Position numbers and translations under genes: made by a program. 36,221 nucleotides of DNA, taken from contig JAHDFR010000004.1 of NCBI GenBank assembly GCA_020628065.1, forward strand, positions 10,179 to 46,399. The letters run 5' to 3'. The notes below the pieces were generated by a model. It did no database searches and was not told where the DNA came from. It worked only from the letters and a program-made list of their open reading frames with translations. This document shows, piece after piece, positions 13,330 through 20,569 of the stretch; the stretch's first letter is position 1; the number at the start of each line of letters is the position of its first letter. Origin of the DNA: Acidimicrobiales bacterium. GTDB lineage: Bacteria > Actinomycetota > Acidimicrobiia > Acidimicrobiales > SZUA-35.

Positions 13330-16122
13330 TTAGCTACAGCCGCTGGTGTTACCGCAACCTGGACAGGCGTGGCAACTACCGGCTCGCTGCATGGTGATCC
13401 CGCACTGCATACAAATAGGGGCGTCCACATCGATCTTTCGATCGGTGGTCAACTGTTGGGCTTCAGCCTTGGCCATCATCTCGTCTACCGACTCGACGGT
13501 GGGAGGGTCGGCCGGAAACTCGCCCTGCTGGGATAGCGCCTCGTCAACGCCGGGCAGCGTTTGTTGGCTGCGCTCGTTGGTGGTGAAGATACCGAGCCCG
13601 GCCCGCTCTTCCTTGCCGAGGTACAGCACCGCCAGCTTGCGGAACAGATAGTCCATGATGGAGTTGGCGATGCGGATATCCGGATCATCGGTCATGCCGG
13701 CTGGCTCAAATCGCATGCCGGTGAAGGTCTCGACGTAGGTGCGGAGCGGCACCCCGTACTGAAGACCGTGGCTTAGCGAGATGGCCAGGGCATCCATGAT
13801 GCCGGCCAGGGTTGAACCCTGTTTCGACACTCTAAGGAAGATCTCGCCAGGACGACCGTCGTCGTACTCGCCGACGGTCACAAAGCCTTTGCAGTCGGCA
13901 ACTCGGAACTCAAAGGTCCGCGAGCGACGGTCCCGGGGAAGCTTCTCCCGTATCGGCTTGTAGATGATCTTTGGCTCTGCGGCCGCCAAGATGGCCTCAG
14001 CGCTTTCGGAGGCCGTTTCGGCGTCGTCCTCGGCGTCGTCCTTTTTGGCCATGGACAGTGGCTGAGCCACCTTGCAATTGTCACGGTAGATGGCGATCGC
14101 TTTGACGCCCATCTGCCAAGCGTCAATGTGAAGCTGCTCCACGTCCTCAACCGACACGTCTTCCGGCATGTTGACGGTCTTGGAGATGGCACCGGAGATG
14201 AACGGCTGAACCGCAGCCATCATCTTGACGTGGCCGAGGTAGTGGATCGGATTGTCTCCCATGGAGCAGGCGAAGACCGGCACATGCCCGTCCTTGAGAT
14301 CGGGAGCCCCGAGAATGGTCTTGTTCTCGTCGATGTAGTCGGCAATGGCCGTCACCTCGGCAGGTGAGTAGCCGAGCCGGCTCAGGGCCCGAGGCACTGA
14401 CTGGTTGACGATGCTCATGGTTCCGCCGCCCACCAACTTCTTCATCTTGCACAAGCCGAGGTCCGGCTCGATTCCGGTGGTGTCGCAGTCCATCAGAAGT
14501 CCGATGGTTCCGGTGGGGGCAAGAACAGTGGCCTGAGAGTTCCTCACACCAACCGATGCCCCGAGTTCACAAGCCCCTTCCCATGACTGACGGGCTTCGT
14601 CCAAAATGGCGGCGGGAGCCAACGAAGCATCAATGTCGTTACAGGCGTCCCGGTGCTGTCCAAGAACCCGCAGCACGTGATCACGGTTCTCGTCGTAGCC
14701 GGAATGAGCACCCATCCGAGCGGCGGTACGAGCGGAGGTGTGATAGGCGTGGCCGGTCATCAACGAAGTGATTGCGGCGGCCATGGCCCTACCGGCATCG
14801 GAGTCATAGGGCAGACCGAGGGTCATCAGCAGGGCACCGATGTTGGCGTAGCCAAGGCCGAGCTGGCGGAACTTGCGGGAGGTATCGCCGATGGAGGGGG
14901 TCGGGTAGTCGGCCCGCCCGACCAGGATCTCCTGAGCGGTGAAAAAGTGCTCAACGGCGTTTTTGAAACCGGCTACGTCAAATGTGTCGTCGTCGTCGAC
15001 GTACTTGAGAAGGTTGAGGCTGGCAAGGTTGCAGGCCGAGTTGTCGAGGTGCATGTATTCGCTGCACGGATTCGAGCCGTTGATCTTGCCGGTGCTGGCC
15101 GAGGTGTGCCAGCGATTGATGGTGGAGTCAAACTGCATACCGGGATCGGCGCACTCCCAGGACGCCTGAGCGAACTGGCGCATCAGGTCCCGGGCCTTTA
15201 CCGTCCGTATCACCCTGCCATCGGTGCGAGCCACCAGGTCCCAGTCGGCCCCGTCAATGACGGCCTGCATGAACTCGTCGGTGACTCGAATGGAGTTATT
15301 GGCGTTTTGGTACTGGATCGAGTGACTGTCGGCTCCGTCCAGATCCATGTCGAATCCGGCCTCGCGCAGCACCCGGGCTTTACGCTCTTCGGTGGCCTTG
15401 CACCAGATGAATTCCTCGACGTCCGGATGGTCGATGTCGAGCATGACCATTTTGGCCGCCCGACGGGTCTTACCGCCGGACTTGATGGTGCCGGCCGATG
15501 CGTCGGCGCCCCGCATGAAGCTGACCGGGCCCGAGGCGGTACCGCCACCGCGAAGCGGCTCGGCGCTTGACCGAATGCCGGAGAGATTGATTCCGGCTCC
15601 TGAACCGCCCTTGAAGATGACACCTTCTTCGACATACCAGTTCAAGATGGCGTCCATGGTGTCGTCCACGGCCAAAATGAAGCAGGCGGACGCCTGTTGA
15701 GGCACACCTTTGACTCCGATGTTGAACCACACCGGCGAGTTGAATGCGCCCATTTGATGGATGATCAGGTGCTTCAGCTCATCACGGAAGATCTCGGCCT
15801 CATCATCGGAGAAGTAGCCGTCCTCGGTTCCCCATGCGGTGATGGTGTCAACCACCCGGTCGGCTACCTGCTTGAGCGAGGTCTCGCGCTCAGCGGTGCC
15901 GAGCGTTCCCCGGAAGTACTTTTGGGCCAAGATGTTGGTGGCATTTACCGACCAGAAGTCCGGGACCTCGACGTCGGTCTGTTCGAAGGCGACCTCGCCG
16001 GTCTTCCAATTTGAGATCCGGGCGTCACGCTTGACCCAGTTGACCGTGTCATACGGGTCGACTCCCGCGGTGCTGTAGTACCGCTTCAGACCTATTCGTG
16101 TTTGTCCGGGTGCGAGAGTCAT
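13330..16122 (-). CDS. nrdJ: adenosylcobalamin-dependent ribonucleotide reductase, class II
   Basis: A 930-residue vitamin B12-dependent ribonucleotide reductase that reduces ribonucleotides to deoxyribonucleotides using adenosylcobalamin as radical source. The N-terminus (WSVNATNILAQKYFRG), the NPCSEYMHLDNSACNLASLNL-type active-site loop, the substrate-phosphate region (VLAPTGTIGLLMDCDTTGIEP) and a late TSCPD domain (VADCKGFVTVGEYDDGRPGEIFLR) are all present. The C-terminus has a Cys cluster (CMQCG, CHACPGC, GC) that delivers reducing equivalents or binds zinc. No intein or frameshift is seen. ATG at 16122 has no Shine-Dalgarno; upstream lies a roughly 460-nt structured leader with a promoter near 16616-16587. 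The repressor gene nrdR is nearby. Confidence 0.97.
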   Translation of the reverse strand: MTLAPGQTRIGLKRYYSTAGVDPYDTVNWVKRDARISNWKTGEVAFEQTDVEVPDFWSVNATNILAQKYFRGTLGTAERETSLKQVADRVVDTITAWGTEDGYFSDDEAEIFRDELKHLIIHQMGAFNSPVWFNIGVKGVPQQASACFILAVDDTMDAILNWYVEEGVIFKGGSGAGINLSGIRSSAEPLRGGGTASGPVSFMRGADASAGTIKSGGKTRRAAKMVMLDIDHPDVEEFIWCKATEERKARVLREAGFDMDLDGADSHSIQYQNANNSIRVTDEFMQAVIDGADWDLVARTDGRVIRTVKARDLMRQFAQASWECADPGMQFDSTINRWHTSASTGKINGSNPCSEYMHLDNSACNLASLNLLKYVDDDDTFDVAGFKNAVEHFFTAQEILVGRADYPTPSIGDTSRKFRQLGLGYANIGALLMTLGLPYDSDAGRAMAAAITSLMTGHAYHTSARTAARMGAHSGYDENRDHVLRVLGQHRDACNDIDASLAPAAILDEARQSWEGACELGASVGVRNSQATVLAPTGTIGLLMDCDTTGIEPDLGLCKMKKLVGGGTMSIVNQSVPRALSRLGYSPAEVTAIADYIDENKTILGAPDLKDGHVPVFACSMGDNPIHYLGHVKMMAAVQPFISGAISKTVNMPEDVSVEDVEQLHIDAWQMGVKAIAIYRDNCKVAQPLSMAKKDDAEDDAETASESAEAILAAAEPKIIYKPIREKLPRDRRSRTFEFRVADCKGFVTVGEYDDGRPGEIFLRVSKQGSTLAGIMDALAISLSHGLQYGVPLRTYVETFTGMRFEPAGMTDDPDIRIANSIMDYLFRKLAVLYLGKEERAGLGIFTTNERSQQTLPGVDEALSQQGEFPADPPTVESVDEMMAKAEAQQLTTDRKIDVDAPICMQCGITMQRAGSCHACPGCGNTSGCS

Positions 16123-16580
16123 GGTGATTTCGATTCGCTTTCTTGCTTACGTAACTGAGGTTTGTAATTTTTGAGGTTCAGATCGACGGGTGCGACCGGG
16201 GAGAGTTGACAGCGACGCATCGGTTTGGTGGCCGGCCACCCGGCCGTTGTGCGGCTTGAACCCGGCTGCCCCGATGGGCTTCCGATCTCAACGTGTTCGG
16301 CCGCAACCGATGGGTTTTTGGTCTTGTCTTCCCTGGCTCGTCTTTCTAGTCGTGTCGAGTGACAGTTTGCGGCGGTGTTGCCTCGCTGTCCCTCCGTTGT
16401 CCGCGCACGCGCTTTCGGATTCCCCCGGCAGACACGCTTGTGGTTCGTGGCTCGCCGCTCGCTTACTGTTTTCAGCCGGGACTCCTAAGTCGGGCCCGTC
16501 TCCAGTCCAGCTTGCAAACTTCCTGCCACTAGATCTTGTGCTGACCGCCAGCTCAAAAAGAGCGACGCACAAGATGTTGG
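16123..16580 (-). ncRNA. long structured 5' leader of nrdJ, possible cis-regulatory RNA
   Basis: No convincing protein is encoded here on either strand. The minus-strand transcript folds strongly. A 9-bp helix joins 16567-16575 with 16533-16541 and encloses a GCTC-N5-GAGC hairpin. GACT-TAGG-AGTC forms a hairpin at 16480-16491. ACAGT/ACTGT (16465-16469 with 16362-16366) plus GCGGCG/CGCCGC (16453-16458 with 16369-16374) close an 80-nt branched domain. Near nrdJ, arm AACCGATG (transcript sense, 16225-16218) can pair with CATCGGTT (16312-16305, 8 bp) or with CATCGG (16276-16271, 6 bp), which exclude each other. A 14-bp palindrome sits at 16227-16240. I could not find the B12-box of cobalamin riboswitches with confidence. 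The family is unassigned. Confidence 0.45.
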
Positions 16581-16586
16581 GTAGAC

Positions 16587-16616
16587 ATTACATCACTGTA
16601 ATTACGACGATGTCAA
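16587..16616 (-). promoter_or_regulatory. putative nrdJ promoter with a palindrome over its -10
   Basis: Minus strand: -35 TTGACA (16616-16611), 18-bp spacer, -10 TGTAAT (16592-16587). The -10 is one arm of the perfect inverted repeat ATTACA-TCAC-TGTAAT (16587-16602), a likely operator. The palindrome does not match the NrdR box consensus I know. The start site would be near 16580, giving a leader of about 460 nt. Confidence 0.45.
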
Positions 16617-16749
16617 CACGGATCTGAGGTTTTTCTTGTGTGCGCTCCTTCCAGGACCCCCTAACCGGGCGTTTGGAAAGAATCGTTGCCGTGAACACTG
16701 TGCACGCAACGGAGATCGGGCCTAGAGGACCACGGGTCAAGGTTTGTTT

Positions 16750-16781
16750 CCAGACGGCACGCGTGCCGCTCGACTGGTTTT
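16750..16781 (+). other. long hairpin followed by TTTT
   Basis: CCAG (16750-16753) pairs with CTGG (16774-16777) around CGGCAC-GC-GTGCCG (16755-16768). On the plus strand it is followed by TTTT (16778-16781), a terminator-like layout, but no plus-strand gene precedes it. It lies about 130 bp upstream of the putative nrdJ promoter. Confidence 0.35.
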
Positions 16782-16947
16782 GAACAGGTCCACTTCTCCT
16801 GCGACCCGCCCACCTTCGAAGGCATTGCCCAAACCCAGGGGCCCTGAATCGCCTCCAAGACCCTGCCATACCGATGTCTAAGCCCGACCTCCGTCACAAT
16901 TGCTCAGCCCCACGACGGGCATAACGGCCACCATAATCAATCCCGGC

Positions 16948-16990
16948 TGTGGATCGTAAGAGGACGAACCTGTGGATTACTGTGGATTAC
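16948..16990 (+). promoter_or_regulatory. cluster of DnaA-box-like 9-mers
   Basis: TGTGGATCG (16948-16956), TGTGGATTA (16971-16979) and TGTGGATTA (16981-16989) resemble the DnaA box TGTGGATAA with one or two mismatches. The last two are exactly 10 bp apart, one helical turn. They lie in the 976-bp gene-free stretch 16123-17098 between nrdJ and the RibD-C gene. Confidence 0.35.
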
Positions 16991-17086
16991 CCCACAAATT
17001 TCTGTGAGGTTCGTGTGGGCGACGCCAGATTGACTACAAACACCGATCGCAGCCCAGGTGTCGGCTCACAAAACCCAGCGCCTTCA

Positions 17087-17092
17087 TAAACT
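17087..17092 (+). promoter_or_regulatory. putative leaderless -10 of the RibD-C gene
   Basis: TAAACT 6 nt before ATG 17099; no Shine-Dalgarno is present. Confidence 0.45.
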
Positions 17093-17098
17093 GTTGGG

Positions 17099-17887
17099 AT
17101 GCGCGAACTATTCCCGAGCGGAGACTCGGTCATCAGGTCCGAGGAACAAGACGGGGAACAAGACGATGTTGTGCGCGCCGTCCTGGCCGAGGACCGAGAT
17201 CCTCACCGGGATCGCCCGTGGTTGTTCGTCAACATGGTGGCCAGTATCGATGGAGCCACAGCTACCGACGGCACCTCCGGAGGACTGGGGGCCGAAGGTG
17301 ATCGGCTGGTGTTTCGTGGCCTCCGGTCAAGCGCCGACATAATTCTCGTCGGAGGCCGAACCGTCCGAGATGAGCGATACAGGCCACCAAGAGCTCATGC
17401 CGTTGCCTCGGCAAGTAGAACCGCCCGCAGCCAGGCAGACCGCCCCCGCCTAGCGGTAATCAGTGGGTCACTTCAGCTCAGCCTCGACCTTCCGTTTCTC
17501 ACCGACACCCCACCACCTCTGATCTTCCACCCACCCGGGGTTGACGACTCCCGCATCCAAAAGCTGTCGGACCGGGCCGAACTGGTGCCGATAGCAGACG
17601 TTGACACCGACGGCGCGCTGTCAATGTCAGCCGTTGTCGACGAGTTGGCCGGTCGCGGAGCTCAGCGCATCCTCAGTGAAGGCGGACCGTCAATCAACGG
17701 CCAACTGGTGGCCGCCGGCCTGGTGGATGAGTGGAACCTCACTCTGGCGCCTTTGACTGTTGGCGGATCTTCGCCCCGAGCCGCGGTGGGCCCACTGCCC
17801 GAAGGTCCCCCGTCCGGCATGCAGCTGCGACGGGTCTGGACAGACGACAGTTACCTTTTCTGCCGCTGGACAGCTGAGCGAACCTAA
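17099..17887 (+). CDS. RibD C-terminal domain (pyrimidine/dihydrofolate reductase-fold) protein
   Basis: A 262-residue protein with a single RibD-C/DHFR-like domain from about residue 40. Visible family segments are WLFVNMVASIDGATATDG, SADIILVGGRTVRDE(R)Y, RLAVISGS, GAQRILSEGGPSINGQLVAAGLVDEW and LTLAPLTVGG. In riboflavin synthesis this fold reduces the ribosyl side chain of the pyrimidine with NADPH, but the deaminase half of RibD is absent and no other rib gene is nearby, so this may be a stand-alone reductase of another substrate. Residues 1-39 are acidic and not part of the domain. It converges on nrdR with a 46-bp gap. Confidence 0.87.
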   Translation: MRELFPSGDSVIRSEEQDGEQDDVVRAVLAEDRDPHRDRPWLFVNMVASIDGATATDGTSGGLGAEGDRLVFRGLRSSADIILVGGRTVRDERYRPPRAHAVASASRTARSQADRPRLAVISGSLQLSLDLPFLTDTPPPLIFHPPGVDDSRIQKLSDRAELVPIADVDTDGALSMSAVVDELAGRGAQRILSEGGPSINGQLVAAGLVDEWNLTLAPLTVGGSSPRAAVGPLPEGPPSGMQLRRVWTDDSYLFCRWTAERT

Positions 17888-17933
17888 AATCTCACCCGCA
17901 GCATGGATCGGGCGATGGTAGACCGGCGATCAG

Positions 17934-18470
17934 CTAGACCTCAGCCGTCTCCGAAGCGGGCGGCGCTTGATCGACACCGGGCCCGGCCTTGGAGTCGTTG
18001 ACCTTTATGAGACGAGCCTCTCGCTCAAAATCGGCAACGTTATCGAAGCCCTTGTAGACGCTGGCAAAGCGGAGGTAGGCCACCGGGTCCATAGCACGCA
18101 GTTGCTCCAAAACGGCCAGTCCTACCCACTCGGTTGAGACTTCACCGGCTTCAAACCTGGCGGCCTCGGCCACCCGTTCGGCGATCCCCTCGAAGTCGGT
18201 GCGAGTCAATGGCCTTCCCTTGCAGGCGGCCACCAAGCCCGACACAATCTTCTCCTCGTCAAACGGAACACCGACACCGGAGCGCTTGACCACCCGCAGT
18301 GGCTGCTCCTCTATCCGTTCAAACGTGGTGAATCGATAGTCGCAATCGAGGCAACTACGTCGGCGACGCACCGATGTTTCTCCGTCGGCCGACCGCGAAT
18401 CGACAACCTTTGTCTCGGATTCTCCACAGGACGGGCATCGCACATGGCCAACACTAGCGCTCCCAGTCAC
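17934..18470 (-). CDS. nrdR: transcriptional repressor NrdR
   Basis: A 178-residue regulator of ribonucleotide reductase genes that senses dATP/ATP. The N-terminal zinc ribbon is C12-P-S-C15 ... C40-L-D-C43 and the ATP-cone follows (about 55-145: VVKRSGVGVPFDEEKIVSGLVAACKGR). The family is usually 150-160 residues; here there is a polar C-terminal tail. The GTG at 18470 overlaps the LysM gene stop as GTGA, which supports coupling; a GTG at codon 10, right before RCPSC, is the alternative. Its expected target, nrdJ, is about 2 kb away on the same strand, with the RibD-C gene lying between in opposite orientation. Confidence 0.95.
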   Translation of the reverse strand: MTGSASVGHVRCPSCGESETKVVDSRSADGETSVRRRRSCLDCDYRFTTFERIEEQPLRVVKRSGVGVPFDEEKIVSGLVAACKGRPLTRTDFEGIAERVAEAARFEAGEVSTEWVGLAVLEQLRAMDPVAYLRFASVYKGFDNVADFEREARLIKVNDSKAGPGVDQAPPASETAEV

Positions 18471-19021
18471 GCCAGGAGTTGGCCGGGTATTACAATTGCC
18501 TGACCAACGACTATGGCTGCACCACCATTGGCCTCCACCATGGCGGCGACGGCTTCACGCCGGTCTTGACCGGCAGCATATTCACCGGCCAAGGACCACA
18601 GCGAGTCTCCGGGGCCGGCCACGACAACAAGGTCACCGGGAGCAGCGGTTGACTCGGCAACCTGCTCACCTCCGTTGACGACAAACTCTGCGGGAGGTCC
18701 GCCTTGCGAGAGTCGAACCCCTACGAGCAGAGCCACAATCACCACAGCAACCACGGCTGCAGCCGTAGTGAGTCCGCCGACAAGACCCAACTTCTGCAAA
18801 GCGGCGTGAAGAAGATCGCCGCCCTGCGAGCCGATGGGCCGAGCGGATTGGGTGACATCGTTTCGTTGGCCGATCGGGCGATCGTTGTCGACCACCAGCC
18901 GAAGATGTCGCCTCGAAGGCTCCGTCCGCGAAATGGACGAACGTCCACGTTCAGCTCGACCGCCAACATCACACGACGTCAATCGGAATGATCCGGGGTA
19001 TTCGGTTACATGTGCGACCAT
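18467..19021 (-). CDS. LysM-domain membrane protein, likely SOS-controlled division regulator
   Basis: A 184-residue single-pass membrane protein: a basic cytoplasmic N-terminus (1-78), a transmembrane helix (about 79-103, LGLVGGLTTAAAVVAVVIVALLVG), then an extracytoplasmic LysM-type peptidoglycan-binding domain (131-184, GDLVVVAGPGDSLWSLA ... VVGQAIVIPGQLL). In M. tuberculosis the LysM protein Rv2719c (ChiZ) and in corynebacteria DivS lie in the same place, divergent from lexA and next to nrdR, and inhibit cell division during the SOS response. The order here (nrdR - LysM - SOS boxes - lexA) is the same, so the same role is inferred. Its stop overlaps the nrdR start (GTGA). No hydrolase domain is seen. 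Confidence 0.82.
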   Translation of the reverse strand: MVAHVTEYPGSFRLTSCDVGGRAERGRSSISRTEPSRRHLRLVVDNDRPIGQRNDVTQSARPIGSQGGDLLHAALQKLGLVGGLTTAAAVVAVVIVALLVGVRLSQGGPPAEFVVNGGEQVAESTAAPGDLVVVAGPGDSLWSLAGEYAAGQDRREAVAAMVEANGGAAIVVGQAIVIPGQLLA

Positions 19022-19128
19022 GATGCGAGTATCTCCAAGTGGTGTGACAGTGAACTGGTCTGATAGGTAGAACTGTCGGCAGTATCCACCGCTTCAGCTC
19101 GAGGCCGAACTATTGTTCGTCGCACGAG

Positions 19129-19199
19129 TGTTCGATATAGTATCGAACATCCGTACGTATACAACATTCGGCGGACAAGTTTTCCGAACATCCGTTCAC
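19129..19199. promoter_or_regulatory. lexA: LexA (SOS) operator cluster between the LysM gene and lexA
   Basis: Two boxes fit the actinobacterial LexA consensus CGAAC-N4-GTTCG with one mismatch each: CGAAC-ATCC-GTACG (19144-19157) and CGAAC-ATCC-GTTCA (19185-19198), each within a 16-bp site. The first shares its left half with a larger palindrome, GTTCGATA-TAG-TATCGAAC (19130-19148). Placement between divergent starts implies LexA control of both directions. Confidence 0.8.
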
Positions 19200-19247
19200 A
19201 GGCGCCATCAACAGGGTTTGGTGGCCTGAAGACCTTGGGAGGCAGCC

Positions 19248-19883
19248 ATGGGAGACCACAAACTGACTAAGCGGCAGCTGGCGATTTTGGAGTTCATCGA
19301 TCGCCAAATGCGGGAGAACGGTTTTCCCCCCTCGGTCAGGGAGATAGGCGCCGAAGTCGGGCTTGCCTCCCCGTCGTCGGTGCACTCCCAACTGGCCACG
19401 CTTCAACAGAACGGCTACCTGGTTCGAGACGAAACCAAGCCTCGGGCCATTCAGGTCCGCTGGGACTCCCTGACCGGGGCGGCCGACGTGGAGCGTCGAC
19501 CGGTACGACACGTTCCCCTTGTCGGCCAAGTTGCCGCCGGAACCGACGTCTTGGCCGAGGAACACATCGAAGAGACCTTGCCGGTTCCGGCTGATCTCAC
19601 CGGCGAAGGCGACCTGTTCATGCTAACCGTTCGCGGCGAGTCCATGATTGAGGCCGGCATTCTCGACGGAGACTTCGTGGTGGCCCGCGTCCAATCAACC
19701 GCCGAGAACGGAGACATCGTGGTGGCCGGGATCCCCGGTGAGGAAGCCACGGTCAAGACGTACTGGCGCAAAGCCGGAAAAGTCATCCTTGAGCCGGCCA
19801 ACGCCACCATGGAGCCCATGGAATTCACTGGCGATGATGTCGTGATTTACGGCAAGGTCGTCACGGTGATGCGGAGGCTCTGA
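19248..19883 (+). CDS. lexA: LexA repressor
   Basis: The 211-residue SOS repressor. The winged helix-turn-helix occupies residues 5-70 (KRQLAILEFIDRQMRENG, PPSVREIGAEVGLASPSSVHSQL). Self-cleavage occurs between A97 and G98 (GQVAAGTDVLAEE), with the catalytic dyad S132 (RGESMIEAGILDGD) and K170 (EEATVKTYW). All key residues are present, so RecA*-stimulated autocleavage is expected. The start is well fixed by GGGAGG upstream of ATG, one of the few clear Shine-Dalgarno sites in the window, so lexA has a leadered mRNA. Two LexA boxes upstream indicate autoregulation. Confidence 0.98.
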   Translation: MGDHKLTKRQLAILEFIDRQMRENGFPPSVREIGAEVGLASPSSVHSQLATLQQNGYLVRDETKPRAIQVRWDSLTGAADVERRPVRHVPLVGQVAAGTDVLAEEHIEETLPVPADLTGEGDLFMLTVRGESMIEAGILDGDFVVARVQSTAENGDIVVAGIPGEEATVKTYWRKAGKVILEPANATMEPMEFTGDDVVIYGKVVTVMRRL

Positions 19884-20216
19884 CCCTCCAAGGCTGGGAC
19901 CGTGCTCAGTCGCAGTGCGCCAGCCCACAAGTCCAACAGCAAAAAGTGCGGGCGTAAAAGTTGCAATGGGTTGGCTTAGCGGTCTCGTCCGTCAAGCCAA
20001 CCCATCGCTGTGTTCCCCCTCAAGCTAGACCTCGGCGGCCACCGGTCGGCATTGCGACTTCCGGGCCAACCACATGCGCCGGGCTTGATAGTTTGGGCAA
20101 AATCTCAGCTTGGGTAAATGTTAACAGCAGGTCAACAGTTTCGGCCAGCTTGGCCGTGTCGAATCGCACTTGCCTGCGGCCGCCTCAGCCACGCTGACGG
20201 GGTAGCCTGGAAGCTG
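19884..20216. other. 333-bp gene-free stretch after lexA with a 12-bp stem-loop
   Basis: The main element is a perfect inverted repeat ATGGGTTGGCTT (19966-19977) / AAGCCAACCCAT (19994-20005) with a 16-nt loop, 82 bp after the lexA stop. It lacks a T-run on the plus strand and may be a U-less terminator. The rest of the stretch contains no convincing small gene, tRNA or repeat; the promoter of the 20217 gene is at its right end. Confidence 0.6.
20203..20208 (+). promoter_or_regulatory. putative leaderless -10 of the 116-residue membrane protein gene
   Basis: TAGCCT, 8 nt before ATG 20217. The extended TAGCCTGGA is identical to that at the bL37 promoter. Confidence 0.5.
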
Positions 20217-20567
20217 ATGACAACGGCCAACACGCCCGCTGAATCAAGTATTGCCACTGGTGACCGACCCGAAGTCGCTGAGCCCGAGCGGGTCTTCAGC
20301 AGCTCAATCGTGATCTCGGGCATCAGGTGCGTACTGACGTATCTGATTTTCCCGTTCGTAGCCCCCCTCGTCGGATTGGCGCCCGGAGTTGGCGCAGGGT
20401 TCGGTCTGGTCATCGGCCTCTTTGCCATCGGGGCCAACGTGTTCAGCATCCGCCGATTCTGGAAGGCCGATCATCGTTTGAAGGTTCCGGTGACAGTGCT
20501 ACACGTAGCCGTAATCGCACTCCTGGTCTTTTTGGCGGCGCGCGACGTACTGGAGCTCACCTCCTAG
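20217..20567 (+). CDS. small membrane protein, unknown function
   Basis: A 116-residue protein with an acidic N-terminal tail (about 1-28) and three predicted membrane helices (SSIVISGIRCVLTYLIFPFVA, PGVGAGFGLVIGLFAIGANVF, VPVTVLHVAVIALLVFLAA) with a basic loop RRFWKADHRLK between the second and third. No family recognised. ATG 20217 is chosen because TAGCCT lies 8 nt upstream; a longer frame to 20118 lacks support. The DUF454 gene starts 2 nt after its stop, so the two membrane proteins are almost certainly co-expressed. Confidence 0.75.
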   Translation: MTTANTPAESSIATGDRPEVAEPERVFSSSIVISGIRCVLTYLIFPFVAPLVGLAPGVGAGFGLVIGLFAIGANVFSIRRFWKADHRLKVPVTVLHVAVIALLVFLAARDVLELTS

Positions 20568-20569
20568 CC

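Noticed and set aside
14653..15570. A 305-codon open frame antisense to nrdJ
   Set aside because: It mirrors the codon pattern of nrdJ in a GC-rich genome, contains no domain, and lacks promoter or ribosome-binding signals.
16261..16480. Cobalamin (B12) riboswitch before nrdJ
   Set aside because: Short look-alikes exist on the minus strand (GGGGGAATCC, CCGCAAACTGT, AGCCAGGGAAGAC), but their spacing is wrong and no GCCACTG B12-box is present; adenosylcobalamin switches also usually control B12-independent enzymes. Kept only as a model to test.
16587..16602. Calling the palindrome an NrdR box
   Set aside because: The spacing and core do not match the ATP-cone repressor consensus I know, and the usual second box about 31 bp away is absent.
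16190..16627. A 145-codon plus-strand open frame in the gene-free stretch beside nrdJ
   Set aside because: Its composition (Trp, Cys, Pro, Arg and Ser scattered without pattern) looks like a translated structured RNA, it has no start signal, and the opposite strand carries a better-supported leader RNA.
20118..20216. N-terminal extension of the 116-residue membrane protein
   Set aside because: The upstream in-frame residues are polar and Cys/Arg-rich without membrane-protein character, while ATG 20217 has a TAGCCT 8 nt upstream.
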